The notes under the pieces: generated by a model
What the model was told of the DNA's origin: nothing
The model's input: only the letters and a program-made list of their open reading frames with translations
The model's database searches: none
Shown: piece after piece, positions 7,234 through 16,255 of the stretch
Layout: every line of letters begins with the position of its first letter
How positions within the stretch are numbered: the first letter of the stretch is position 1
Assembly (NCBI RefSeq): GCF_024346375.1
Contig: NZ_JAGQCV010000001.1
Location: 310,001-374,000 of the forward strand
Direction of reading: 5' to 3'
Source of the DNA: Synechococcus sp. ATX 2A4
GTDB lineage: Bacteria; Cyanobacteriota; Cyanobacteriia; PCC-6307; Cyanobiaceae
Length of the DNA: 64,000 nucleotides
Position numbers and translations under genes: made by a program

Positions 7234-8355
7234 GTGAGAAGAGATTCAAGCAGGCGCCTTGTGCTGCTCTCGTTTGCATTGGTCGGCATTGCTTGGGCGT
7301 CAGCCGTCAAAGCCCGGCCATCGCTCCGGATCGGCGTTGTGGATGATCAGGTGCCATGCTCAGAAGTGGTGGAAGATATTTATCGCGGCAGCGCCGTTGA
7401 TGTCTGGCAAGAGGTGGCCAGCAAAGCGAATGTTCAATACCTGTTCAAAGCCGTGCCCTCCACCGATGCCGGCATCCAGGAAGCCATGCGAGGAAATCTG
7501 GATCTGCTTGTCTCTTGCCTCAGCATCACCCCCTCCAGGCTGCAAAAAGTGGAGTTTTCAACCCCCTACACTGAAGACCGGCTCGCATTGCTCACCAGAC
7601 GCAAAGAAACCTCTTTCCTGGATATTGTTCGGCGACTGAGCTCCAATCTTGTGATCCGGCAAACCACAGCCCTGCTGTTGCTCGGTGGCCTGCTCTTTGC
7701 CGTCATCCTGTGGCTGCTCTCCAAGGAGTTTCAACATCGGGACATCGTGGGTGGCAACAAGCGGCAGACCTTCTTCAAGGGTTGGATGATGCTGGCAATG
7801 GGAACCGGCATTTACAAAATGGGAACAGCTCCACCGAGCATGGCGGTGATTGCCCTCAGTAATTTCATTCGGCTGGTGATCACCGCAATTTTCGTTGCCG
7901 CAACAACGAGCCTTGTGATCAATGCGTCTGAAGAGCCCTCAGACCTCACCGAATCCGACATTCTGAAAAGGGCATTGGTAAGCAAAGTCGGTGTTGACAA
8001 AGGCAGCTTTGCCGCCGCCTGGATTGACCGCAAGGCAGATGCCTTCTTGAGCGATCACAATCAACGCGACATGATCGTGAGGGTAGACAGTTCAGACGAC
8101 ATGCTAGTGCAGCTTGAGCAGGGCAAGATCAACAGCTTTCTTGCTGAGCGGAATAGGGTGATGGCACTTCAGAACAAGCTCAAGAATTCAAAAGATTTTG
8201 AAATCGTTGCGCAAACATTCTTTCGCACACCGCAGGCTTTTGTGTTTGGGGCAAAGCTGGATCGAAAATCACAGGATGCAATCAACGTTGCCATCAGTGA
8301 ACTGAAGTTTGATGGCGAGGTCGAGTCCGTTCTCGAACGCTGGAAAACACCATAA
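7234..8355 (+). CDS. GluR0-like ligand-gated ion channel with atypical pore
   Basis: 373 residues from GTG 7234. Layout: signal peptide (1-27); first lobe of a family-3 solute-binding domain (30-125); membrane span 143-162; pore-like segment 178-202; second span 203-230; second ligand lobe 231-373. A binding domain split by TM1-pore-TM2 is the architecture of prokaryotic glutamate receptors such as Synechocystis GluR0. GluR0 has a TVGYG potassium filter; here the matching segment reads FFKGWMMLAMGTGIYKMGTAPPS, without that motif, so ion selectivity cannot be predicted. Ligand-lobe features are kept (EAMRGNLDLLVSCLSITPSR, VEFSTPYTED). Codon choice is more AT-rich than in neighbouring core genes. 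Alternative reading: a sensor that has lost conduction. Confidence 0.8.
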   Translation: MRRDSSRRLVLLSFALVGIAWASAVKARPSLRIGVVDDQVPCSEVVEDIYRGSAVDVWQEVASKANVQYLFKAVPSTDAGIQEAMRGNLDLLVSCLSITPSRLQKVEFSTPYTEDRLALLTRRKETSFLDIVRRLSSNLVIRQTTALLLLGGLLFAVILWLLSKEFQHRDIVGGNKRQTFFKGWMMLAMGTGIYKMGTAPPSMAVIALSNFIRLVITAIFVAATTSLVINASEEPSDLTESDILKRALVSKVGVDKGSFAAAWIDRKADAFLSDHNQRDMIVRVDSSDDMLVQLEQGKINSFLAERNRVMALQNKLKNSKDFEIVAQTFFRTPQAFVFGAKLDRKSQDAINVAISELKFDGEVESVLERWKTP

Positions 8356-8535
8356 TCCCATTCTCAAGCCAACTGTTCTAATCGATAAGTTTTGATCGGC
8401 GGGAAGGTTGTGCCGGCAGGAGCTTTACCCAAGCCACGAGAAGTAGCTGCTGAAAGATTCGTCAACAGGGATATGTCGGCTTGTTGGGATCTGTACTCCA
8501 AGGTGGGCGATTGCTGCGAGCCTGGAGCTTGCTGC

Positions 8536-9393
8536 ATGGCCGCCATGATCCCTCCCCAGAAGCAGATGACCGGCATGCTGGGCCACCCTGTGGCGGAGAA
8601 CCCGATCGATCTGATGTTCGATGCGGTGTATGCCCACTACGGCTTGAACTGGCAGTTCTGGAAGAACGACATCGCCAACGAACGGGATCTGGGCCTGGCG
8701 GTGAAGGCCCTGGTGCCCCTCGGTTACCGCGGCGTGGGCATCACCGTGCCCTACAAGGTGGCGGTGATGCCGCTGCTGGATGCGGTCGATGCCGATGTGG
8801 AGGCCATCGGCGCCGCCAACTACCTCACGATTGAAGCGGGCCGCCTGATCGGCCACAACAACGATGGCAAAGGGGTGGTGAAGGCGATCGCAAAGGTGGC
8901 GCCCCTGGCCGGGCAGCGGGTGGTGATGCTGGGAGCCGGGGGTGCCGGTCGGGCGATGGCGGTGGAGCTGGCCTGGGCTGGGGCCGCCCATCTCACCCTG
9001 GTGACGCGGCGGCAGGAGCAGGGCGAAGAGGTGGCCCACACCGTGACCCGCGCCTCCGGTGTGCCGGCGGTGTGGCAGCCCTGGCAGGGAGAGGTGGCCG
9101 TGCCGGCGGGCACCACGCTGTTGATGAATGCCACCCACCTGGGCTGTGCGCCCGAACTGGAGCCTGTGCCTGTGCAATGGAACACGGTCGGTCCCGCCTG
9201 CGTGGTGGTGGATGTGATCACCAACCCGCGCCTCACCCCCTTCCTGGCCACGGCGCGCGATCGGGGCTGCCCGGTGGTGGATGGCGTTGAGATGCTGGTG
9301 CAGCTGGCCATGCAGATCTTCGAGCGCTGGACCGGCCTGACCCCGCAAGAGGTGGTGTTCCAGCGGGCGGTGGCTGCTGCGCTGGGCGAGTGA
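8536..9393 (+). CDS. Shikimate dehydrogenase-family oxidoreductase, non-canonical
   Basis: 285 residues from ATG 8536 (MAAMIPPQKQMTGMLGHPV); ATG 8545 is possible, while an upstream TTG at 8392 would add an unlike N terminus. The AroE fold is clear: substrate domain with GITVPYK (catalytic Lys about 74), HNNDGKG, and a Rossmann glycine motif GAGGAGRA at 133-140, ending with DGVEMLVQLAMQIFERWTG. In true shikimate dehydrogenase the first motif is GxPxxHSxSPxxHN, whose two serines bind shikimate; here it is GHPVAENPIDLMFD. The enzyme probably reduces a related keto-acid (quinate, aminoshikimate or another substrate) rather than serving the aromatic pathway. A canonical aroE is expected elsewhere. 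Confidence 0.8.
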   Translation: MAAMIPPQKQMTGMLGHPVAENPIDLMFDAVYAHYGLNWQFWKNDIANERDLGLAVKALVPLGYRGVGITVPYKVAVMPLLDAVDADVEAIGAANYLTIEAGRLIGHNNDGKGVVKAIAKVAPLAGQRVVMLGAGGAGRAMAVELAWAGAAHLTLVTRRQEQGEEVAHTVTRASGVPAVWQPWQGEVAVPAGTTLLMNATHLGCAPELEPVPVQWNTVGPACVVVDVITNPRLTPFLATARDRGCPVVDGVEMLVQLAMQIFERWTGLTPQEVVFQRAVAAALGE

Positions 9394-10072
9394 TGAAGGC
9401 TGGTGAGTGGTGGTGGCTGGGAGAGTGGTGGGGTGTTGGTGAAATATGGAGAGAAATGATGGGGCTCCTGAGGAAAAGAAACGAGTTTCTATTCGCTGTG
9501 ATCAAGCAAGCCCAAGCGTGAAGGTGGCAACAGGTCATCTCACCTCCGTGTCTTCGCGTTGATCAGCTCGCGCTCCCTCCATCAGCCATCGCGACGAGCC
9601 GTGGATGTAGCCAACCCCATCAGCTGGACACGCTCAGTTGCCCACACAAAGAGGAGGAATGCGGAGATCCTGGCATATCCTTGGAGAAGAATAAATACCC
9701 CTTCCCCTTGCTTGTCAGCGCTAAGGGTGAGGTGGCTTGGTTGCAATCGCCATGCGAGGAACATTGCACCTGGCTTGTGCAAATGGAACTGGGACGGCTG
9801 CTGCGATGGCACCAGCCGCGATGAGGAACGCACGTCGCGGCATCACGCTGGGAGGCGTTGATGATGTTGGCTTAAAGCCGGGCAATCTTATCGCCAAACC
9901 GCCAAGTAATCTCCAGCTTATAGCAGACAGAATCAGTAAGTAGCTGTCGCTTTTTGTTGAGCAGCCTTCAGCTCGCTGTCGATGTCCAATGGAGAGGAGA
10001 AGGCTGCTCGTTATTCACCAAGAGGCGATGCACTGCCCTTGGCACCTACTCCACTTTGGGACACTCATCCGA
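9394..10072. other. Gene-poor stretch with a signal-peptide remnant
   Basis: 680 bases between the AroE-like gene and the decarboxylase. Apart from the short minus-strand ORF at 9721-9843 nothing coding is convincing. Composition is uneven, with AT-rich patches (9480-9500, 9690-9710, 9890-9960). Confidence 0.5.
9721..9843 (-). pseudogene. Signal-peptide-only ORF, likely remnant of an exported protein
   Basis: ATG at 9843 on the minus strand gives MPRRAFLIAAGAIAAAVPVP then FAQARCNVPRMAI and stops after 40 residues. The N terminus is an excellent export signal (basic RR pair, a 15-residue hydrophobic core, FAQA cleavage site), possibly Tat-type. A mature domain is missing, and the sequence before the stop does not continue clearly in another frame. 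Best read as the 5' end of a lost secreted-protein gene; a real 15-residue exported peptide is less likely. Confidence 0.4.
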
Positions 10073-11749
10073 CTAACCAGCCTCAGGAGTGTGCAATTTG
10101 TAACCACTATCAATAATGCACTCATCCATGGGCTGGCTCTCTTCATCAGGAATCATCACCTCGATGCATGCCGCGCCGTCGTGGCCATCGATCCGATCGA
10201 GCACCCGATCAAGTTCAGTAACCGTGCCTACACGAGCACTCAGCCAGTTCCTGCAGCCGAAGGCTTGGGGCAACATGTGATAGTTCACCGTGGCGAGGTC
10301 GTCGTAGTCGTGGCCGCGCTCGCTGATCACATCTTCTATGCCGTAGAGGCCATTGTTGAGCACAAAGATCCTCGGCTTGACGCCGTATCGGCCCATCACC
10401 GCGAGTTCGTTAAGGGTGAGCTGGTGCGCGCCATCGCCCGTCACCATCCAGGTCTGACCAGTGCTCTTGGCCATCGCTATACCCAGGCAGGCGGGAGTTG
10501 CCCAACCGATCGAGCCCCACAAACCTTGCCCTTCTGCGGTAACCCCTGGCGGCATCAACACCTTGTTGAGATGGGTCATGCAGGTGCCCGTTTCGATCAC
10601 CAGCGTGTCGCCAGCCCGCAGGCGCCGCTGAAGCCGTGGGTAGAAAGTGGCTGAGCTGGTGGGTTCCTCAGCGCGACCCACCAAAGTTGGAGGCTCCAGC
10701 TTCAGGCCATGGTCGACGCAGCGGGTGGTGACCCGCTCGTACAACGCATGCAGCACATCATCAATCGCCACATTCACAAACACCTTGACTCCAGAGCGAA
10801 CCCAGTTGTCGTTGATCGACACGATCTTGGTTTGGTCGTAATGGCCCGTCCAAAACCCCGTGTTCAATTCCGTGGTCACGATTCCGCCGATATCAAGCAC
10901 CAGATCGGCATTGCTCACCAGATTCCGTACCGCCGGCGATGACGACAAAGCTCTCGCGTTGAGCCCCACGTATTGAGGCATCCCCTCATCCATTGTGCCC
11001 TTGTCGTTGGGGGTGAGGGCCGTGGGCAGGTTGGCCTTCTCGATCAAGGCCAGGGCTTTGTCACGAACGCCATAGCGGCTCACGAGATGGGTGAGCACCG
11101 CCACCGGGTTCTCGGCTGCTTCCAGCCGAGACACGATCGTTTGCACGGCGGCGTCCAGTTCCTGAGGCACGCTCTTCTGCCGCTTGATGGCAGAGAGCGG
11201 GGTTCCTGAAACAGGGCTGCCCAGGACTGGCTGGCCGCCATTCACCTCGGATATCACCAAATAGGCCGGCATGCTCAGGCGCAGAGCTTCCCGGATCACC
11301 CGCTCCAGCTCATCAATGCAGTTGTCAGGAGTTAAACCAGCGCTCACGCACGCTGCTGCTGCCGAGAGCGGTTGAAAACGGTCGTAGAGCGTGTCACCCA
11401 GGTTGTGGTGCGTCATCAGACCCTGCCTCTGGATGCGCTCGCTGGGCATTCCCACCAGGTGAAACACCGGCAGGCGATGGGCCTTGCTGCCCATCACGCC
11501 ATTGATCGCGGAGAGTTCGCCAACCCCATAGGTGGTGGAGAGCAGGGCTGCACCGCGAATACTGGCATAACCATCAGCGGCATAGGCCGCATTGAGCTCG
11601 TTTGCACAGGCCACCCACGACAGACCGGGCACCAACTCGGCGGCATCGTTGATGGCAAACGCATAGTCGCCAGGCACACCAAAGATCCGATCAATGCCTA
11701 ACTGGGCCAGACGGCTAAGGGTGTACTGGGCGACGGTCGATGCTGACAT
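10073..11749 (-). CDS. Thiamine-diphosphate decarboxylase (pyruvate / indolepyruvate type)
   Basis: 558 residues, full length for the PDC/IPDC family. Catalytic features of Zymomonas-type pyruvate decarboxylase are present: GVPGDY (Asp28), ANELNAAYAADGY (Glu51, which activates the cofactor), THHNLGD (His114-His115 pair), the ThDP/Mg motif running from VTGDGAHQ to FVLNN, and NNGLYGIEDV (Glu matching Glu473). The product decarboxylates a 2-keto acid to an aldehyde; pyruvate to acetaldehyde or indolepyruvate to indoleacetaldehyde cannot be told apart by eye. It is isolated: no alcohol dehydrogenase or amino-acid transaminase is adjacent. Such genes are patchy in cyanobacteria, suggesting gain by transfer. 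Confidence 0.85.
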   Translation of the reverse strand: MSASTVAQYTLSRLAQLGIDRIFGVPGDYAFAINDAAELVPGLSWVACANELNAAYAADGYASIRGAALLSTTYGVGELSAINGVMGSKAHRLPVFHLVGMPSERIQRQGLMTHHNLGDTLYDRFQPLSAAAACVSAGLTPDNCIDELERVIREALRLSMPAYLVISEVNGGQPVLGSPVSGTPLSAIKRQKSVPQELDAAVQTIVSRLEAAENPVAVLTHLVSRYGVRDKALALIEKANLPTALTPNDKGTMDEGMPQYVGLNARALSSSPAVRNLVSNADLVLDIGGIVTTELNTGFWTGHYDQTKIVSINDNWVRSGVKVFVNVAIDDVLHALYERVTTRCVDHGLKLEPPTLVGRAEEPTSSATFYPRLQRRLRAGDTLVIETGTCMTHLNKVLMPPGVTAEGQGLWGSIGWATPACLGIAMAKSTGQTWMVTGDGAHQLTLNELAVMGRYGVKPRIFVLNNGLYGIEDVISERGHDYDDLATVNYHMLPQAFGCRNWLSARVGTVTELDRVLDRIDGHDGAACIEVMIPDEESQPMDECIIDSGYKLHTPEAG

Positions 11750-12068
11750 GGAAGGCAGTGCTTGGAGGGTGAGGTTGGAGCCGTTCGTCGATAGAAACAG
11801 CCTCCCTCTCTTTGCAAACTAAACACAAAACCCAGAGCATTCGCCCCGGGCTTTGGCCTGCTCAGCCCTGGTGCCATTTCATTGCGGTGGATGGTGCAGC
11901 ACCGCTGTCGCTGTTGCTTGGCCACAGGCGTGGCTGATCTCTAGGCCACTGGGCCATCCCGTTCAACCTGGTGGTGAGAAACCAGGACCTGGTGGGGGCA
12001 ATGTGAACCTGGTCAAGGCCACGCAGCTGATCAAGACCGCAGGCCTGGAGCAGAAAAAAGTTGAGAAG
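11750..12068. other. Upstream region of the decarboxylase, no gene seen
   Basis: Lies between the decarboxylase start (ATG 11749, minus) and the tRNA terminator. A plus-strand frame at 11853-12098 has no recognisable content. Should hold the decarboxylase promoter; AT-rich patch at 11815-11835. Confidence 0.4.
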
Positions 12069-12093
12069 ACTGGGCTTTCAGCGCAAACCCAGT
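12069..12093 (-). terminator. Likely terminator of the tRNA-Lys transcript
   Basis: Read on the minus strand: ACTGGGTTT, a short loop, AAAGCCCAGT, then about ten bases on a run of six T. The hairpin begins 13 nt behind the 3' end of the tRNA. Confidence 0.55.
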
Positions 12094-12105
12094 GTTGAGG
12101 AGGTA

Positions 12106-12177
12106 TGGGTCGCCTGAGATTCGAACTCAGGACCAATCGGTTAAAAGCCGAGTGCTCTACCGCTGAGCTAGCGACCC
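12106..12177 (-). tRNA. tRNA-Lys (anticodon UUU)
   Basis: 72 nt. Acceptor stem GGGTCGC pairs with GCGACCC, with discriminator A. The D arm GCTCAGCGGTAGAGC contains the AGCGGTAG box; the anticodon arm reads CTCGGCTTTTAACCGA with anticodon TTT; the T arm is CTGAGTTCGAATCTCAG. All four arms fold and the 3' CCA is not encoded. It decodes AAA and AAG lysine codons. Confidence 0.95.
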
Positions 12178-12224
12178 GCCCAGTTGGGCACTAATGGAAC
12201 GTATCACAGGGAGAATGGGCTCCA

Positions 12225-12800
12225 GTGGCGCCCCGTTCCTTGCCCCAAGCCCCCTGGCCTGAGCCCTCTGTGCACCCGGAAGCCTGGGTGGCGCCGGGGG
12301 CGGTGGTGCTCGGGGATGTGCAGCTGGCGGCCGGGGCGAGCGTGTGGCCCACGGCCGTGCTGCGGGCCGATCTGGCCCCGATCCGGGTGGGGGAGAACAG
12401 CAACGTGCAGGACGGCGCCGTGCTGCATGGCGATCCGGGCCAGGGGGTGTGGATCGGCGCCGAGGTGACCGTGGGCCACCGGGCGGTGGTGCATGGCGCC
12501 ACGCTTGAGGATGGCTGCCTGGTGGGCATCGGCGCGGTGGTGCTCAACGGGGTCACGGTGGGGGAAGGGGCGCTGGTGGCCGCTGGGGCGGTGGTTACCA
12601 AAGATGTGCCGCCACGCACCCTGGTGGCCGGGGTGCCAGCCCAGGCGCGCCGCACGCTCAGCGACGCCGAAGCCGCCGAGCAGCGCCAGCACGCCCGCCG
12701 CTACCGCAGCCTCGCCGAGGCCCATGCCGGGCGCGGGCCGATTGCTGAGAAATGGCTCAACCGCCCCGCTGCAAGCGAACCGAGCGCCGGAGATCCGTAA
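12225..12800 (+). CDS. Gamma-carbonic-anhydrase-like hexapeptide protein
   Basis: 191 residues from GTG 12225. A left-handed beta-helix is visible as hexapeptide repeats ([20 protein letters not shown], then IGAEVTVGH and [20 protein letters not shown]), with the helical tail [20 protein letters not shown]. Three histidines suited to metal binding occur at VLHGD, VGH and VVHG, in the spacing of the YrdA/CaiE gamma-class carbonic anhydrases. It is much shorter than carboxysomal CcmM and lacks RbcS-like repeats. Whether it hydrates CO2 is unproven for this branch. A psbY-trmFO-crtH row follows on the same strand. Confidence 0.85.
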   Translation: MAPRSLPQAPWPEPSVHPEAWVAPGAVVLGDVQLAAGASVWPTAVLRADLAPIRVGENSNVQDGAVLHGDPGQGVWIGAEVTVGHRAVVHGATLEDGCLVGIGAVVLNGVTVGEGALVAAGAVVTKDVPPRTLVAGVPAQARRTLSDAEAAEQRQHARRYRSLAEAHAGRGPIAEKWLNRPAASEPSAGDP

Positions 12801-12827
12801 GATTCACCCACACTTCGCCCCTTTCCG

Positions 12828-12950
12828 ATGGACGCTCGGCTTCTGTTGGTTGCTACCCCAATCCTGCTGGCCGTGGGTTGGGCCGTGTTCAACATCGGCC
12901 GTGCGGCGATCGGCCAGCTGCAACTCATGCTCAAGCGTTCCCGCGCCTGA
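12828..12950 (+). CDS. psbY: Photosystem II protein PsbY
   Basis: 40 residues: [20 protein letters not shown] then [20 protein letters not shown]. One membrane span followed by the amphipathic FNIGRAAxxQLQ segment is the PsbY (Ycf32) signature. It is a small peripheral subunit near cytochrome b559 in photosystem II. Too short for most ORF callers. Its TGA shares the A with the ATG of trmFO (TGATG), so the two are probably translated together. Confidence 0.88.
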   Translation: MDARLLLVATPILLAVGWAVFNIGRAAIGQLQLMLKRSRA

Positions 12951-14344
12951 TGGTCTGGGTGATCGGTGCCGGCCTGGCTGGCACTGAAGCGGCCTGGCAG
13001 ATCGCCCGGGCGGGAGTTCCCGTACGGGTTGTGGAAATGCGCCCGGTGCGGCGCTCGCCGGCCCACCACAGCGCCGAATGCGGCGAACTGGTGTGCAGCA
13101 ACAGCTTCGGCGCCCTCTCGGCCGACCGGGCAGCGGGCCTGCTGCAGCACGAGTTGCGCCAGCTGGGGTCCCTGGTGATCGGCACCGCCGATGCCCATGC
13201 CGTGCCCGCCGGCGGTGCCCTGGCGGTCGACCGCGGCCGTTTCAGCGGCGCACTCACCGCGGCGCTGGAGGCCCATCCCCTGATCACGTTGGAGCGCAGC
13301 GAGCAATTGCTGCTGCCGCCGGAAGGGGAGATCGCCGTGCTGGCCACCGGGCCGCTCACCAGTGATCCGTTGGCGCAGGATCTGCTCCGCTTCACCGGCC
13401 GTGCTTCCTGCCACTTCTTTGATGCCGCCAGCCCGATCGTGGAGGGCGATGGCATCGACATGGACGTGGCCTTCCGCGCCAGCCGCTACGACAAAGGCGA
13501 CGCCGACTACATCAACTGCCCGATGAACCGGGAGCAGTACCTCGCCTTCCGCGAGGCCCTGCTGAGCGCCGAACAGGCCGAACTGAAGGACTTCGAGCAG
13601 GACAGCGCCACGTTCTTCGAAGGCTGCCTGCCGATCGAGGAGCTGGCCCGCCGCGGCGAAGACACCATGCGCTACGGGCCGCTCAAGCCGATCGGGCTCT
13701 GGGATCCCCGCTGGGGCGACCTCTACGACGCCGATGTGCGCCGCGCCCGGCGGGCCTATGCGGTGGTGCAGCTGCGCCAGGAAGACCGTGACGGCCAGCT
13801 CTGGAACCTGGTGGGCTTTCAGACCAACCTCAAGTGGGGCGAGCAGAAGCGCGTGCTGCGCCTGATCCCGGGCCTGGAGAACGCCAGCTTCGTGCGCTTT
13901 GGCGTGATGCACCGCAACACCTTCCTGGAAGCGCCCCAGCTGCTTGATGCCACCCTGCAGTTCCGCCAGCGCCCCGCCTTGCTGGCAGCCGGCCAGATCA
14001 CCGGCACCGAGGGGTATGCGGCGGCGGTGGCCGGCGGCTGGCTCGCCGGCACGAACGCCGCCCGGCTGGCGCTGGGCCAGCAACCGATCTGCCTGCCCGC
14101 CACCACCATGGCCGGCGCCCTCACCCACTTCATCGCCACCGCGCCGAGCGAGCGCTTCCAGCCGATGCCGCCGAACTTCGGCCTGATGCCGGAGCTGCCG
14201 GAGCGCATCCGCGACAAACGCCGCCGGTATGGCGCCTACCGCGACCGCGCCCTGGCGGATCTGGCCCCCTTCGCGGCACCGTCCGCCGCGCCCAGCGCAG
14301 CACCCCTGGCCGCCACCACCGGGGCCGACCTGGCGCTTGCCTAG
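12950..14344 (+). CDS. trmFO: TrmFO, folate/FAD-dependent tRNA (uracil-54) methyltransferase
   Basis: 464 residues from ATG 12950, the start coupled to psbY. N-terminal FAD motif [19 protein letters not shown], then [47 protein letters not shown] and the C-terminal [18 protein letters not shown] block are all diagnostic of TrmFO. It forms ribothymidine at position 54 of tRNA, using methylenetetrahydrofolate and FADH2 in place of the SAM-dependent TrmA. The last 25 residues are an Ala/Pro-rich extension ([17 protein letters not shown]) of unknown use. Confidence 0.95.
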   Translation: MVWVIGAGLAGTEAAWQIARAGVPVRVVEMRPVRRSPAHHSAECGELVCSNSFGALSADRAAGLLQHELRQLGSLVIGTADAHAVPAGGALAVDRGRFSGALTAALEAHPLITLERSEQLLLPPEGEIAVLATGPLTSDPLAQDLLRFTGRASCHFFDAASPIVEGDGIDMDVAFRASRYDKGDADYINCPMNREQYLAFREALLSAEQAELKDFEQDSATFFEGCLPIEELARRGEDTMRYGPLKPIGLWDPRWGDLYDADVRRARRAYAVVQLRQEDRDGQLWNLVGFQTNLKWGEQKRVLRLIPGLENASFVRFGVMHRNTFLEAPQLLDATLQFRQRPALLAAGQITGTEGYAAAVAGGWLAGTNAARLALGQQPICLPATTMAGALTHFIATAPSERFQPMPPNFGLMPELPERIRDKRRRYGAYRDRALADLAPFAAPSAAPSAAPLAATTGADLALA

Positions 14345-14368
14345 CCTCGGCGTACCGGCAACAACCCC

Positions 14369-15922
14369 GTGCAGCAGACGAGCGTCAACACCTCCGCGGC
14401 GGCGGGCGGCGGGGCCTTGGATGCGGTGGTGATCGGTTCCGGAATCGGCGGGCTGGTCACGGCCAGCCAGCTGGCGGCGAAGGGGGCGAAGGTGCTGGTG
14501 CTGGAGCGCTACCTCATTCCGGGAGGTAGCGGCGGCAGCTTCGAGCGCAGCGGCTACACCTTTGATGTGGGCGCCTCGATGATCTTCGGCTTCGGCGAGA
14601 AGGGGCACACCAACCTGCTCACCCGCGCTCTGGCAGATGTGGGCGAACGGCAGGACACGATCCCCGATCCGGCCCAACTCGAATACCACCTGCCCGGCGG
14701 CCTCAACGTGGCGGTCGACCGCAACTACGACAGCTTCATCGCCCGGCTCACGGCCCTGTTTCCGCACGAAGCCACCGGCATCCGCGCCTTCTACGACACC
14801 TGCTGGCAGGTGTTCCGCTGCCTGGATGCCATGCCGCTCCTCTCCCTGGAGGATCCGGCCTACCTGGCCAAGGTGTTCTTCAAAGCGCCCCTGGCCTGCC
14901 TGGGGCTGGCCCGCTGGCTGCCGGTGAATGTGGGGGATGTGGCCCGCCGGCACATCAGCGATCCGGCGCTGCTGAAGTTCATCGACATGGAGTGCTTCTG
15001 CTGGTCGGTGATGCCGGCCGATCGCACCCCGATGATCAACGCCGGCATGGTGTTCTCCGACCGCCACGCCGGCGGCATCAACTACCCCCGTGGTGGGGTC
15101 GGCACGATCGCCGAGCACCTGGTGCGTGGCCTGGAGCGCCACGGCGGCGCCATCCGCTACCGCAGCAGGGTCACCAAGGTGCTGCTGGAGGGCGGCCAGG
15201 CGGTGGGCGTGGAGCTGGCCGGCGGTGAAACGATCCGCGCCCGGCGGGTGATCTCCAATGCCACCCGCTGGGACACCTTCGGCACCCTCGTCGACCCCGC
15301 CCACACCCCGGCGGCGGAAACGGTCTGGCGGCGGCGCTACAAGCCCTCGGCGTCGTTTCTTTCGCTGCACCTGGGGGTGAAGGCGGAGCTGATTCCGGCG
15401 GGCAGCCATTGCCACCACCTGCTGCTGGAGCGCTGGGAGGAGATGGAGGCGGAGCAGGGCACGGTGTTCGTCTCGATTCCCACCCTGCTGGATCCGGCCC
15501 TGGCGCCGCCTGGGCGCCACATCGTGCACGCCTTCACCCCTTCCTCGATCGACACCTGGAAAGGGCTGGGGCCCACGGCCTACGCCCAGGCCAAGCAGGC
15601 CGCCGCCGACCGCCTCATCCGTCGCCTTGAATCCTTCCTGCCGGGCCTCGGCGCGGCGATCACCCACCGGGAAGTGGGCACGCCCCGCAGCCACCGCCGT
15701 TTCCTGGGCCGGCACCAGGGCAGCTACGGCCCGATTCCGGCGCTGCGGCTGCCGGGGCTGCTGCCGATGCCGTTCAACCGCACCGGCATCCCGGGGCTCT
15801 ACTGCGTGGGGGATTCCTGCTTCCCCGGCCAGGGGCTGAACGCCGTGGCCTTCAGTGGCTTCGCCTGCGCCCACCGGGTGGGCGCCGACCTGGGCCTCAA
15901 CCCCTGGGCACTGCCGGACTGA
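14369..15922 (+). CDS. crtH: Carotenoid cis-trans isomerase CrtH (prolycopene isomerase)
   Basis: 517 residues from GTG 14369, 24 nt behind trmFO. FAD-binding N terminus AVVIGSGIGGLVTASQLAAK, then ERYLIPGGSGGSFERSGY and FDVGASMIFG, and the C-terminal GLYCVGDSCFPGQGLNAV block, all typical of the CRTISO/CrtH branch of phytoene-desaturase-like flavoproteins. It converts tetra-cis-lycopene to all-trans-lycopene after CrtP/CrtQ desaturation. Membrane-associated; no signal peptide. Confidence 0.93.
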   Translation: MQQTSVNTSAAAGGGALDAVVIGSGIGGLVTASQLAAKGAKVLVLERYLIPGGSGGSFERSGYTFDVGASMIFGFGEKGHTNLLTRALADVGERQDTIPDPAQLEYHLPGGLNVAVDRNYDSFIARLTALFPHEATGIRAFYDTCWQVFRCLDAMPLLSLEDPAYLAKVFFKAPLACLGLARWLPVNVGDVARRHISDPALLKFIDMECFCWSVMPADRTPMINAGMVFSDRHAGGINYPRGGVGTIAEHLVRGLERHGGAIRYRSRVTKVLLEGGQAVGVELAGGETIRARRVISNATRWDTFGTLVDPAHTPAAETVWRRRYKPSASFLSLHLGVKAELIPAGSHCHHLLLERWEEMEAEQGTVFVSIPTLLDPALAPPGRHIVHAFTPSSIDTWKGLGPTAYAQAKQAAADRLIRRLESFLPGLGAAITHREVGTPRSHRRFLGRHQGSYGPIPALRLPGLLPMPFNRTGIPGLYCVGDSCFPGQGLNAVAFSGFACAHRVGADLGLNPWALPD

Positions 15923-15977
15923 CACCGCAGGCCAGCGCCTGTCCGCCTAAGATTGTGTCAATTCGCAACAACTCTTC

Positions 15978-16226
15978 ATGGCCGCCGTGCCCTCCCCCAG
16001 TTCTGAGGATCTGGCGCGCTACCTGGAGCAGCAGGGCATGCTCACCAAGCCCTGGCTGCTGATGCAGTTGCGGCTCAGCAAGCTGCGTGAGGAAAAAGAT
16101 TCCATGACCCCCGAGGACTACCTCCAACGGGTGCAGGACGCCCACACCGATCTGATGCGCCTTGGTGCCTTCTGGAAAGGCAAGGAGCGCCAGGTGTTCG
16201 GCGCCGGTGGGGGCCAACCCGCCTGA
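15978..16226 (+). CDS. Conserved cyanobacterial hypothetical, 82 residues
   Basis: Small soluble, charged, mostly helical protein with the core LARYLEQQGMLTKPWLLMQL followed by RLSKLREEKDSMTPEDYLQR. It has the look of a lineage-conserved picocyanobacterial family; no known domain. Starts 55 nt after crtH and ends 29 nt before the next membrane protein, all on the plus strand. Confidence 0.75.
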   Translation: MAAVPSPSSEDLARYLEQQGMLTKPWLLMQLRLSKLREEKDSMTPEDYLQRVQDAHTDLMRLGAFWKGKERQVFGAGGGQPA

Positions 16227-16255
16227 TCGCCCGGCCCTTCCCCAGCTGTTCAGCC

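Noticed and set aside
12701-15925. A 1074-residue minus-strand open frame opposite psbY-trmFO-crtH
   Set aside because: Antisense shadow produced by high GC and strong codon bias; the plus strand encodes TrmFO and CrtH without doubt.
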